Origin: UBA7672 sp044224605
GTDB taxonomy: Bacteria; Pseudomonadota; Alphaproteobacteria; Caulobacterales; Hyphomonadaceae
Direction of reading: 5' to 3'
NCBI GenBank assembly: GCA_044224605.1
Contig: JBGAKC010000012.1
Location: forward strand, 1-64,000
DNA length: 64,000 bases
A model generated the notes under the pieces. The model was not told where the DNA came from. It saw only the letters and a program-made list of their open reading frames with translations, and ran no database searches. The position numbers and the translations under genes are program-made. Each line of letters starts with the position of its first letter. The first letter of the stretch is position 1. Below, piece after piece: positions 8,444-16,185 of this stretch.

Positions 8444-9169
8444 ATGACACTCGACGACCGGGACCGGAAAACGGCGCACAGCTGCGAGATTTTTCGCGAA
8501 ATGCCCAAGCGTTTCGTCCACGAACTCCTGACGGGCCGGCACGCAATGCCACTGCAGAAGGGCCAGATCCTTTTCCATCAGGGCGATCCGGCTCTGGCGT
8601 TCTTCATCGTTCTGGAGGGATGGATGAAGATCTACCGCAACGGTGCAGATGGCGTGGAGACCATAATCCACGTCGCCAAGGCTGGTGAGTCGTTTGCCGA
8701 GGCGGCCATGTTCATGGAAGGCGTTTACCCGGTTCACGCCGAGGCGATCACGGCTGCTCGTCTGTTGCGTATTGAAGGCCGGTCGATGCACCAGCGCATT
8801 AGAACGGACCCCAGTCTTGCATTTGCAATGCTCGGAGCGATGTCGTTGCGGCTTCGCGCCCTTGTAAACGAAATTGAACAATTGAAGCGACGCAGCGCGA
8901 CCGAGCGAGTCGCCGAATTCCTGCTGTCGCTTTCTCCTGCAGACGATGTCGATCGCTCGACTGTCAACCTGCCTTTCGAGAAACTGGTCATTGCCGCGCG
9001 ACTGGGTATCAAGCCGGAGTCATTCTCCCGGGCTCTGGTTCGGCTTAAGACCCTCGGCGTCTCGGTCGATGGCTCTCGCCTGTCGATCGCCAGTCGCCAG
9101 GCGTTGTTGAACTTCCTGAAGACCGACAGCACGATAGCACAGTTACCATCCCCGGATGATCCGTCGTGA
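8444..9169 (+). CDS. Crp/Fnr-family NO-responsive regulator, Dnr/NnrR type
   Basis: A 241-residue protein with an N-terminal cyclic-nucleotide-like sensor fold (QKGQILFHQGDPALAFFIVLEGWMKIYR; GESFAEAAMF), a dimerisation helix (FAMLGAMSLRLRALVNEIEQLKRRSA) and a C-terminal winged helix (ATERVAEFLLSL; LVIAARLGIKPESFSRALVRL). The N-terminal cysteine cluster of oxygen-sensing FNR is absent, which places it with Dnr/NnrR regulators that sense NO, probably through heme. It is divergent from norZ with a shared palindromic box. The box sits so close to its own start that self-repression is plausible. Confidence 0.88.
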   Translation: MTLDDRDRKTAHSCEIFREMPKRFVHELLTGRHAMPLQKGQILFHQGDPALAFFIVLEGWMKIYRNGADGVETIIHVAKAGESFAEAAMFMEGVYPVHAEAITAARLLRIEGRSMHQRIRTDPSLAFAMLGAMSLRLRALVNEIEQLKRRSATERVAEFLLSLSPADDVDRSTVNLPFEKLVIAARLGIKPESFSRALVRLKTLGVSVDGSRLSIASRQALLNFLKTDSTIAQLPSPDDPS

Positions 9170-9218
9170 TCAGCCACCCCGCTCGCTCCATGTCGCGTCG
9201 ATAGCACCAAGCAATCCA

Positions 9219-9629
9219 ATGGATGCATTCTACAACGAGATCAGGACGGTCCACATTGCCGCGGCGCTGGCCAGTGGCGCGCTCTTCGTGCTGCGCGGCG
9301 TGTCCATCAATGGTTTTGGAGCGCTTTGGCCGATGTGGGCGCCAGTCCGTTATGCAAGCTATGCGATCGATACGATCCTGCTGACAGCTGCGGTGCTGCT
9401 TGTCGCGACCACGCATCAATACCCCTTTGTGCACGCATGGCTGACCGTGAAAGTTCTCCTCGTGCTCGCTTACATCGTTCTGGGCAGCTTTGCGCTCAAG
9501 CGCGGCAAGAGCCGAACGTCCCGTTGGCTTTTCCTGATAGCAGCGCTCGGCGTATTTGCATTTGTCGTCACGATCGCACGCACGCATGACCCCATGGGTG
9601 TCTTCAGCGGAACCTACATTTTCCCTTGA
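9219..9629 (+). CDS. SirB2-family membrane protein
   Basis: From ATG 9219 (MDAFYNEIRTVHIAAALASG) the protein has 136 residues and four hydrophobic segments, matching the size and the Y-x-x-I-x-x-V-H-x opening of the SirB2 family. The role of that family is unknown despite the name. An upstream in-frame start would overlap the regulator and add a polar leader. It follows the Crp/Fnr gene by about 50 bases and overlaps the 3' end of the convergent gene at 9614 by 16 bases. Its position in an NO cluster suggests a link to respiration or heme. Confidence 0.7.
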   Translation: MDAFYNEIRTVHIAAALASGALFVLRGVSINGFGALWPMWAPVRYASYAIDTILLTAAVLLVATTHQYPFVHAWLTVKVLLVLAYIVLGSFALKRGKSRTSRWLFLIAALGVFAFVVTIARTHDPMGVFSGTYIFP

Positions 9630-10108
9630 GCACCTAGAGCAGATATTCTTCGCGACGCGCGTGGGGCCGCGGACATGAAGCCCACTGCAAGCAGGCAAGC
9701 CAGCTTCACCACTTCCAGCGCAAGGAACAGCGCGTGAAGCACGCCGTTGCTGGCTCCGCCTGCCATGACGTCCGACGTCAGCCGATCGAGAAAGACGAGC
9801 ACGATCAGCTGAGCAGTGAACGACATGATCGCAACGCCGCACACGCGCCATGCAAACCCTCTCGCCCAGCCAAGGCAGGCAAGCAGCAGCGCGCAAATCA
9901 TGAGTTGCGCGATATTCATCCAGAAGAATTGTGCGCGACCGACCTCAAGCGCTGTTGCGAGCGACAATGAGGGCGCCGTGAACTTTGCCGGCGCTGCGAT
10001 CCAGACACCGCCGATGGAGAGGCCGGCCCAGATCAAACAGACCTGCCTCGCGAACGTTGCCGCCTTGCCTCCTCTGCTCGACTGATCGACGGCGCTCGAG
10101 ACGATCAT
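9614..10108 (-). CDS. Four-helix membrane protein of unknown function (164 aa)
   Basis: The protein has four hydrophobic segments (about 22-45, 62-82, 88-110 and 125-150) and a basic C-terminus (SRRISALGAQGKM). I recognise no family. It lies 67 bases downstream of the nsrR-hemoglobin-DUF1971 operon on the same strand, so it may be its last gene. Its 3' end overlaps the convergent SirB2-like gene. A short inverted repeat, TTTCA-CGAT-TGAAA (10124-10137), lies 15 bases upstream of its ATG and could be a regulator half-site pair. Confidence 0.55.
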   Translation of the reverse strand: MIVSSAVDQSSRGGKAATFARQVCLIWAGLSIGGVWIAAPAKFTAPSLSLATALEVGRAQFFWMNIAQLMICALLLACLGWARGFAWRVCGVAIMSFTAQLIVLVFLDRLTSDVMAGGASNGVLHALFLALEVVKLACLLAVGFMSAAPRASRRISALGAQGKM

Positions 10109-10175
10109 TTACAGCAACATCCCTTTCACGATTGAAATCACTCGACAGAACGGAGGCCCGGCCGGCTGGGGATGA

Positions 10176-10472
10176 CTAAGGCTCGCGATTCAGATCAGGC
10201 GGCTCGTTGTAGAAATCGACCTGGACGCTCACGGGGCCGCATACTTCGACGAGATGCGGCTGGTCCGGAAGAACGAGCCCTGGCGTTTGCGGGGCCAGCA
10301 TTTGCTCCTCACCCGAAGGAAGGAAGCGTAGCTTGAGCCGGCCTTCGAGCACACGGATCACGCCCCACACGCCTACCTTGGTCCTGTGCTCGCGCTGAAG
10401 CGCAGTGGGAAGCGAGCGTTCGTCGAAGATCGGGCTCGACCGATAAGGAGACGGCGAGGACTTTGCACTCAT
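10176..10472 (-). CDS. DUF1971 (YeaR/TehB N-terminal-like) cupin-type protein
   Basis: A 98-residue protein with the DUF1971 pattern: GVWGVIRVLEGRLKLRF, then LPSGEEQMLAPQTPGLVLPDQPHLVEV, then VQVDFYNEPPD. In E. coli the family includes YeaR and the N-terminal part of TehB, and yeaR is induced by nitrate and NO. The start overlaps the end of the truncated hemoglobin gene by 4 bases, indicating translational coupling within an nsrR-led operon. The biochemical activity is not established. Confidence 0.85.
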   Translation of the reverse strand: MSAKSSPSPYRSSPIFDERSLPTALQREHRTKVGVWGVIRVLEGRLKLRFLPSGEEQMLAPQTPGLVLPDQPHLVEVCGPVSVQVDFYNEPPDLNREP

Positions 10473-10921
10473 GCGGCAGATCCTTTGATTGGCAGGCCGG
10501 GGAAACCGAACATCGCCAGCTGCAGGCTTTCAGCGATCCGTTCTGCGCGCTCCATGAAATAGGCGACCGCCTCCGCGCCTGGCGCGGTGTCTTCAAGCGT
10601 CGAGCGGAACATTGTCAGCCAATGCTGGAAATGAGCTTGTTGGACGCGCGTGAGTTTCTTGTGCGCTGGAACAGGTTGGCCAGAATAGGTTCCCGCGTTG
10701 AGCGCCACGGACGCCCAGAAACTCTTCATGCGCGGAAGATGGTGATCCCACCGATCTCCGATGGCTTCCTCGAAGATCGGGCCAAGGATGCTGTCGCTCC
10801 GGACGCGGCGGTAGAACTCATCGACCAGCAGGGAGATATACGCTTCGTCTATTCCGATGGCGTTGGCGCGGCGCTGGATCTCCATGCGCCGTTCGCTTGC
10901 AGACCTGACAGTTTCACTCAT
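10469..10921 (-). CDS. Group III truncated hemoglobin
   Basis: A 150-residue globin of the TrHb3 type: DEAYISLLVDEFYRRVRSDSILGPIFE, then HLPRMKSFWASVAL, then AHFQHWLTMFRSTLED with the proximal His, then FMERAERIAESLQLAMFG. Such globins bind NO and oxygen and are linked to NO detoxification in several bacteria. The start overlaps the nsrR stop codon by one base (TGATG), and its end overlaps the DUF1971 gene. The position places it under NsrR control. Confidence 0.9.
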   Translation of the reverse strand: MSETVRSASERRMEIQRRANAIGIDEAYISLLVDEFYRRVRSDSILGPIFEEAIGDRWDHHLPRMKSFWASVALNAGTYSGQPVPAHKKLTRVQQAHFQHWLTMFRSTLEDTAPGAEAVAYFMERAERIAESLQLAMFGFPGLPIKGSAA

Positions 10922-11358
10922 CAGGCTGCCTTTCCGCGGAGAAGAGAAACAAGTTTCGGATTCGCCGCAAGGTCCGCGAGCGTGTAGCGATCAAGAACGG
11001 CGAGAAACGCCAACAGCGCTTCGCCGAGAACGCCTCTCAAACGACAAGCCTTCGCGACCACACAGTCTCCGTTGGGGGAGCCAACGCAGCCGACGAGTTC
11101 GGCCTCGCCTTCCATGAAGCGGAACACTTCCCCGACCGAGATGTCGCGAGCGCCGCGGGCGAGCCGCAATCCACCTGCCCGGCCGCGGACTGTCTGGACG
11201 AAGCCTCCCTTACCGAGGAGAAATGCCACCTTCATCAAATGCGCCCGCGAAATGCGGAAACGGTCGGCGACCTCGCCAATCGTGGCGAGCCGGTGCGTAT
11301 TGGCAGCCAGATGCATCAACAGTCGCAGAGCAAAGTCGGTTTGCAGGTTGAGACGCAC
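10921..11358 (-). CDS. nsrR: NsrR-type Rrf2 family NO-sensing repressor
   Basis: The start is the GTG at 11358, preceded by TTAGGAG, giving 145 residues. The N-terminus has the Rrf2 winged helix (LNLQTDFALRLLMHLA; ATIGEVADRFRISRAHLMKV; GRAGGLRLARGARDISVGEV). Three cysteines (about C91, C99, C105) lie in GCVGSPNGDCVVAKACRLRG. D8 is also present, and in Streptomyces NsrR this position helps bind the [4Fe-4S] cluster. NsrR is inactivated when NO attacks that cluster. It heads the operon with truncated hemoglobin and DUF1971. Confidence 0.9.
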   Translation of the reverse strand: MRLNLQTDFALRLLMHLAANTHRLATIGEVADRFRISRAHLMKVAFLLGKGGFVQTVRGRAGGLRLARGARDISVGEVFRFMEGEAELVGCVGSPNGDCVVAKACRLRGVLGEALLAFLAVLDRYTLADLAANPKLVSLLRGKAA

Positions 11359-11369
11359 TGTCGCTCCTA

Positions 11370-11392
11370 AAGTGGTATTTAGAATATTGCTT
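11370..11392. promoter_or_regulatory. Candidate NsrR operator upstream of nsrR
   Basis: AAGTGGTATT-TAG-AATATTGCTT forms an imperfect inverted repeat (7 of 10 pairs). Its layout resembles NsrR sites of the AAG-x-TGCATTT type, AT-rich in a GC-rich setting. It sits 12 bases upstream of the GTG start, suitable for autorepression. Confidence 0.45.
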
Positions 11393-11466
11393 TTAGACCG
11401 TCGGGATGCAACCTCTCGCTGCGGCGGCAAGATGTCCCTGCCGCCCCTGAAGGGAAGGCGGAAAGA

Positions 11467-11622
11467 ATGTTGCGCTGGCTCATGCGACCATCGAATGCAG
11501 TGTGCGACGCAATCGGCATCTCGGATGAAGCCGAACGCGGCGTTGTCCGCATGCTCGTCAACATGCTTCTACTGTCGCTCGTCTTCTTCCTGATCTTCGT
11601 GGCAGCAACGGCGGCGCTCTAG
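11467..11622 (+). CDS. Small membrane protein (51 aa) ahead of ccoN
   Basis: ATG 11467 follows AGGGAAGGCGG and opens a 51-residue frame: MLRWLMRPSNAVCDAIGISD, then a short polar part and one hydrophobic helix (MLVNMLLLSLVFFLIFVAAT) near the C-terminus. A good ribosome binding site and a single clear membrane helix argue for a real gene. It is 113 bases upstream of ccoN on the same strand. No family is recognised; a link to the oxidase is inferred only from position. Confidence 0.5.
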   Translation: MLRWLMRPSNAVCDAIGISDEAERGVVRMLVNMLLLSLVFFLIFVAATAAL

Positions 11623-11735
11623 CCTTCGCCATCTACTGTCCCAACGGAACCCGTGGCTCGGCAAAATCGCGCGCGAGATTGCCTGGGTGTTGTTATGTTT
11701 TATACTTTTGAGCTGGACCGGAGCGAGAGAGGGCA

Positions 11736-13376
11736 ATGATTTCAACACTGACCCGAGCCGAGCGCTTTCTCGCCCTCTGGATATCGATGGCTGTGTCCAT
11801 TTGCGGGATGGCTCTGGCGATAGCAGGCCGCGGCGACCCGCTATTTATCCACGGGCTCCTGATCGTGCTCTTCGGGCTCGTTTGCGCCTACATCGTCATG
11901 TTCGGCTACGAAGAGAAGGCTCCGGGAACGGAACGATTCTCACTCTATTACGACTCGCCGATCAAGGCTGGCGTCGTGTTTGCCATGATCTGGGCCGTGT
12001 TCGGCATGTTCATGGGTGTCTGGGTCGCGGCGCAGCTCGCCTGGCCTGATCTTGCCTTCGACGCGCCCTGGTCGAGTCTCGGACGTCTTCGTCCAACACA
12101 TACCGCTGGCGTCATTTTCGGGTTCGGCGGCAATGCCTTGATCGCAACGTCTTTCCACGTCGTCCAGCGCACGTCGCGCGCGCGCCTGCCCGATCAGCTT
12201 TCTCCCTGGTTCGTGCTTGTGGGCTACAACATGTACTGCCTGATCGCGGTGTCCGGCTATCTGCTCGGCATCACGCAATCCAAGGAGTACGCCGAGTCGG
12301 AATGGTATGCTGACATCTGGCTCGTCATCGTCTGGGTGACCTACTTCGTGCTCTACATCCGGACGCTCGCACGGCGGAAGGAACCGCATATCTACGTCGC
12401 GAACTGGTACTTCCTGGCCTTCATCCTCGTCGTCGCCATCCTTCACATCGTAAACAACCTCGCCGTGCCCGTCTCTCTCGGACACGCCAAGAGCTACACG
12501 GTCTGGCCTGGCGTTCAGGATGCGATGGTGCAGTGGTGGTACGGCCATAACGCCGTGGCTTTCTTCCTAACCGCCGGCTTCCTCGGCATGCTTTATTACT
12601 ATCTGCCCGTCCGAGCGCAGCGACCGATCTTCTCCTACCGGCTATCGATCCTGAGCTTCTGGGGCATCACCTTCTTCTACATGTGGGCCGGCTCGCACCA
12701 TTTACACTACACCGCTATGCCCCACTGGGTTCAGACGCTGGGCATGACCTTCTCAGTCATGTTGCTGGTGCCCTCCTGGGCCTCGGCCGGGAATGCCCTT
12801 CTGACGCTCAATGGCGCCTGGCATCGCGTGCGTGACGACGCAACGCTACGGTTCATGATGATCGCGGCGGTGTTCTATGGCCTGTCGACGTTCGAAGGCT
12901 CGTTCATGGCGATCCGGCCGGTGAACTCCCTCTCCCATTACACAGACTGGACAGTGGGTCACGTGCATGCCGGCGCACTTGGGTGGGTGGCGCTGATCAC
13001 TTTCGGTTCGTTCTACACGCTCGTCCCCGTGCTGTGGAAACGCCGTCGCATGTATTCCCCGGCGCTGGTCGAATGGCACTTCTGGCTCGCTCTCGCCGGC
13101 ACGCTCATCTACGTCTTTGCGATGTGGAACTCGGGCATCATCCAGGGCCTGATGTGGCGGACCTACACGGAGGAGGACACGCTCGCCTATTCGTTCATCG
13201 ATTCATTGAAGGCCATGTGGCCGTACTATGTGGCGCGGGCGTTTGGCGGCCTGTTGTTCCTCATCGGCGCCGTCATCGGACTCTACAATATCCTGATGAC
13301 GATCCGCTCGCCGGACAAAGTCGAAGCCAAGGACGATGTTCCGCATCCGGCGGACCTTGCATTGGCAGGAGAGTAA
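11736..13376 (+). CDS. ccoN: cbb3-type cytochrome c oxidase subunit I (CcoN)
   Basis: A 546-residue catalytic subunit with about 12 to 14 membrane helices. Heme and copper ligands are in THTAGVIFGFGGNALIA, WWYGHNAVAFF, AGSHHLHYT and VGHVHAGALGW. The SHHLHY pair and the HVHAG pair are diagnostic of cbb3 and related oxidases. It reduces oxygen to water with high affinity in the inner membrane while pumping protons. It heads ccoNOQP. I found no TTGAT-N4-ATCAA box in the 110 bases upstream. Confidence 0.96.
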   Translation: MISTLTRAERFLALWISMAVSICGMALAIAGRGDPLFIHGLLIVLFGLVCAYIVMFGYEEKAPGTERFSLYYDSPIKAGVVFAMIWAVFGMFMGVWVAAQLAWPDLAFDAPWSSLGRLRPTHTAGVIFGFGGNALIATSFHVVQRTSRARLPDQLSPWFVLVGYNMYCLIAVSGYLLGITQSKEYAESEWYADIWLVIVWVTYFVLYIRTLARRKEPHIYVANWYFLAFILVVAILHIVNNLAVPVSLGHAKSYTVWPGVQDAMVQWWYGHNAVAFFLTAGFLGMLYYYLPVRAQRPIFSYRLSILSFWGITFFYMWAGSHHLHYTAMPHWVQTLGMTFSVMLLVPSWASAGNALLTLNGAWHRVRDDATLRFMMIAAVFYGLSTFEGSFMAIRPVNSLSHYTDWTVGHVHAGALGWVALITFGSFYTLVPVLWKRRRMYSPALVEWHFWLALAGTLIYVFAMWNSGIIQGLMWRTYTEEDTLAYSFIDSLKAMWPYYVARAFGGLLFLIGAVIGLYNILMTIRSPDKVEAKDDVPHPADLALAGE

Positions 13377-13377
13377 G

Positions 13378-14130
13378 ATGAGCGAGTTCTTTCATCGCAA
13401 GCTCGAACGCTCCGCGATCGGCTTTGTCCTGGCCATCATCGCCGCGGCGAGCGTGGGCGGCATTGTCGAGATCGCGCCGCTGTTCACGATCGACGAGACG
13501 GTGGAAGAGGCGCCGGACATGCGGCTTTACACGCCGCTCGAACTCGCAGGACGCAACATCTATGTGCGCGAGGGGTGCTACGCGTGCCATAGCCAGATGA
13601 TCCGCACCCTGCGCGACGAGGTGGAGCGCTATGGTCCCTACTCTCTCGCCGTGGAGTCGAAAAACGATCACCCCATGCTGTGGGGCTCGAAACGGACCGG
13701 GCCCGATCTTGCGCGCGTTGGCGACAAGTATAGCGACATGTGGCACGTCGCCCACCTCACCTATCCACGCGATGTCGTCCCTGAGTCCAACATGCCCGCC
13801 TATCGCTGGCTGGCGCGCACGGATCTGAGGATTGATGATCTTTCGGAACACTTGGCCGCTCAGCGCGCCGTGGGCGTTCCCTACTCAGAAGATATGGTCA
13901 AGAATGCACCCGCCGATGCCTATGCGCAGGCGAACCCCGATACCGAAGGCGTGCCAGGCCTGACGCAGCGCTACGGGGAAGAAACGCAGGTGCGCGCCTT
14001 CGACGGGGTCACCAGTCAACTCACTGAGATGGATGCGCTGGTGGCCTACCTCCAAATTCTCGGGCGGCTGACCGACGCCGCCTACAAGAACACAGCGGCG
14101 CCCGAGACCGCGCCGACGCCGCTGGAGTGA
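13378..14130 (+). CDS. ccoO: cbb3 oxidase monoheme cytochrome c subunit (CcoO)
   Basis: From ATG 13378 (MSEFFHRKLERS) the protein has 250 residues. One N-terminal membrane anchor (about 13-35) is followed by a heme c site C67-Y-A-C70-H71 in REGCYACHSQMIRTLRDEVE, the CcoO hallmark. The axial methionine probably lies in ESNMPAYRWL. It passes electrons to CcoN. The start is one base after the ccoN stop and the end overlaps ccoQ. Confidence 0.96.
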   Translation: MSEFFHRKLERSAIGFVLAIIAAASVGGIVEIAPLFTIDETVEEAPDMRLYTPLELAGRNIYVREGCYACHSQMIRTLRDEVERYGPYSLAVESKNDHPMLWGSKRTGPDLARVGDKYSDMWHVAHLTYPRDVVPESNMPAYRWLARTDLRIDDLSEHLAAQRAVGVPYSEDMVKNAPADAYAQANPDTEGVPGLTQRYGEETQVRAFDGVTSQLTEMDALVAYLQILGRLTDAAYKNTAAPETAPTPLE

Positions 14131-14300
14131 TGGTCATGGATCACGAATTCTTCGTCGCATTCTCGAAGAGCTGGGGCCTTTTCTATCTGATCGCAATGGC
14201 GATTGGCGTCGTGATCTATGCGTTCTGGCCCTCGAACCGTCGTCGTTTCGACGATGCCAAGCGTTCCGTCCTTGAACGGGAGGAAGACCATGAACGCTGA
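14130..14300 (+). CDS. ccoQ: cbb3 oxidase small subunit CcoQ (FixQ)
   Basis: A 56-residue frame from the ATG overlapping the ccoO stop (ATG 14136 is an alternative). It has one membrane helix, LFYLIAMAIGVVIYAFWP, followed by a basic and acidic tail (NRRRFDDAKRSVLEREEDHE). This is the usual CcoQ layout, between ccoO and ccoP. CcoQ stabilises the CcoP-CcoNO assembly. Its 3' end overlaps the ccoP start by 11 bases. Confidence 0.88.
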   Translation: MVMDHEFFVAFSKSWGLFYLIAMAIGVVIYAFWPSNRRRFDDAKRSVLEREEDHER

Positions 14301-15171
14301 AGAACGCGATCCCGTCAGCGGCGAGCGACTGACCGGCCACGACTGGAATGGGATCAAGGAACTGGACACTCCAGTGCCTCGCGGTGTTCTGCTTTTTCTG
14401 ATCATCACCCACCTCATCGCCTTCGTTCTCTGGATCCTGACGCCGGCCTGGCCAATCGGGCGGACCTTCACGCCGGGCGTGCTGGGCATCGATCAGAGGA
14501 AAGCCGTGGAAGAGCAACTCGTCACGTCCATCACCGACAAAGCATCGTGGACGAGAAAAATCGAAAGCTCCGATTTTCCTACGATCCAGGCCGACGAACA
14601 GATGATGTCGATCGTCCGCAGCACAGGACATCAGCTCTTCGGCGACAACTGCGCCGCCTGCCATGGCATCGATGGTAAGGGACGCGCAAACTACCCCAAC
14701 CTGACGGACGATGACTGGTTGTGGGGCGGAGATGCCCAGCGGATCGCGGAGACAATCAGCGTTGGCGTCAACTCGGCGAACGCCGGAAGCCGCCTTGCCG
14801 AGATGCCACGCTTCGGGTTGGACCAGATGTTGCCGCGGGAAGACATCGAGAAGGCCGCGAACTACATCTTCTCACTCAGCAATCCTGAATTCTCGCAACC
14901 AGGAAACATCGAGACGATCACCGCTGGCCGGGATGTCTTCCTCAAGAACTGCGTCACCTGTCATGGCGAAGACGCGCGCGGCAAACAGGATGTCGGCGCC
15001 CCCAACCTCACGGACAAACGCTGGCTGTATGGCGGCGACCTCGAAACTATCATCACGACCATCCATGGCGGCAGGCGGGGACACATGCCGACATGGGACC
15101 AACGCCTGACGCCTGCAGAGATAAAGATACTCGCACTCTACGTGCACGCGCTTGGCGAAGGCGACAGCTAG
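14290..15171 (+). CDS. ccoP: cbb3 oxidase diheme cytochrome c subunit (CcoP)
   Basis: From ATG 14290 the protein has 293 residues. After a short cytoplasmic start there is one membrane helix (about 31-53), then two c-type heme domains with C121-AA-C124-H125 and C221-VT-C224-H225. The LTDDDWLWGGD and LTDKRWLYGGD motifs after each heme are typical of CcoP. It accepts electrons from soluble or membrane cytochrome c and delivers them to CcoO. The length is normal for the one-helix type. Confidence 0.96.
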   Translation: MNAEERDPVSGERLTGHDWNGIKELDTPVPRGVLLFLIITHLIAFVLWILTPAWPIGRTFTPGVLGIDQRKAVEEQLVTSITDKASWTRKIESSDFPTIQADEQMMSIVRSTGHQLFGDNCAACHGIDGKGRANYPNLTDDDWLWGGDAQRIAETISVGVNSANAGSRLAEMPRFGLDQMLPREDIEKAANYIFSLSNPEFSQPGNIETITAGRDVFLKNCVTCHGEDARGKQDVGAPNLTDKRWLYGGDLETIITTIHGGRRGHMPTWDQRLTPAEIKILALYVHALGEGDS

Positions 15172-15191
15172 GATCAGGGAGTTCACGGGTC

Positions 15192-15353
15192 ATGAGACTC
15201 AAAATCTGGATCCTGATCAGCGCGGCTATCTTCGTCTTTGCTGCCGCGAACATCCATCTTCTGTATGTGGCGCTGACCTCCCAGCCAGCTTGCGTGCCGC
15301 ACGCCAAGGGTGCGGGCGAAGGTGGGTATATCGCTGCGAAGTCGGCATGCTAG
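15192..15353 (+). CDS. Small membrane protein (53 aa) of cbb3 operon
   Basis: From ATG 15192 the protein begins MRLKIWILISAAIFVFAAAN, giving one N-terminal membrane segment or signal. The rest is a short, two-cysteine tail (QPACVPHAKGAG...AAKSAC). The two cysteines and a histidine could bind copper or form a disulfide outside the membrane. It sits between ccoP and the DUF2189 gene, 12 bases before the latter. I know similar short proteins ending in AKSxC from such operons but no named function. Confidence 0.65.
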   Translation: MRLKIWILISAAIFVFAAANIHLLYVALTSQPACVPHAKGAGEGGYIAAKSAC

Positions 15354-15365
15354 GACGCGACGAAC

Positions 15366-16184
15366 ATGGCTGAGAACAGCGAGAACTACGGCCTCCTGAG
15401 CGAAACATCCGGCGTCGAACGGACGCGTGACGTTCGTATGCAGCGCAATCTGCCGCTGGACGTTGGTTTCAAGTGGCTTGCGATGGGCTGGCGCGACCTT
15501 ATGCGTCAGCCGCTGCTCAGCCTGCTTTATGGTCTCAGCATCGCGATCCTGTCAGCGCTCTTTGTCGGCCTGCTGATTACCTTCGAGTATGACTACATAC
15601 TTTTCCCCGCGCTCGCCGGATTCCTGATCGTCGGCCCGCTTCTGGGCGTCGGCCTCTATGCCAAGAGCCGGGCGTTCGAGGCTGGGAGAACGGCGACACT
15701 CAGCGAGATGATCTTCCCGAAGCTGAACTCCGGGGCGCAGATCTTCTACGCCACGCTTCTCCTTTCGTTGTTGACACTCCTCTGGATGAGAGCCGCCGTC
15801 CTGCTTTACGCGCTCTTCTTCGGCGTGACGCCCTTCCCCGGCCTTCCGCATATCGTCGAATTGCTCCTGAACGAACCAATGGGTTGGGCCATGCTGGGTG
15901 TTGGCACGGCCGTTGGCGGACTCTTCGCGTCCTTCGCCTTCGCGCTCAGCGCCTTTTCCATTCCCATGCTTCTCGACCGTCGCACTGACGCGCTGACGGC
16001 CATGGGCACGAGCATGGCCCTGGTCTGGAACAATGTGTGGCCGATGATCACCTGGGGAGCGATCATTCTCTTGCTCTGTGCGGTTGGCCTCGCAACCTTC
16101 TTTTTCGGCTTCATCCTGATCTTTCCGTTGCTGGGCCATGCGAGCTGGCACGCTTACAGGATGGTGGCAGATAAGGAGGGGTAA
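15366..16184 (+). CDS. DUF2189 family membrane protein
   Basis: A 272-residue protein with six or so hydrophobic segments. Family features are WLAMGWRDLMRQPLLSLLYG near the N-terminus, the FLIVGPLLGVGLYAKSRAFE block and WHAYRMV at the C-terminus. DUF2189 genes commonly accompany respiratory oxidase genes in alphaproteobacteria; their function is not known to me. Here it lies between the oxidase subunits and ccoI, with one base between its stop and the ccoI start, so it is part of the operon and may assist assembly. Confidence 0.85.
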   Translation: MAENSENYGLLSETSGVERTRDVRMQRNLPLDVGFKWLAMGWRDLMRQPLLSLLYGLSIAILSALFVGLLITFEYDYILFPALAGFLIVGPLLGVGLYAKSRAFEAGRTATLSEMIFPKLNSGAQIFYATLLLSLLTLLWMRAAVLLYALFFGVTPFPGLPHIVELLLNEPMGWAMLGVGTAVGGLFASFAFALSAFSIPMLLDRRTDALTAMGTSMALVWNNVWPMITWGAIILLLCAVGLATFFFGFILIFPLLGHASWHAYRMVADKEG

Positions 16185-16185
16185 A

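Noticed and set aside
9045..9896. Minus-strand open frame (283 aa) across the regulator and SirB2-like gene
   Set aside because: It crosses the ends of genes with clear homology on the plus strand and resembles no family.
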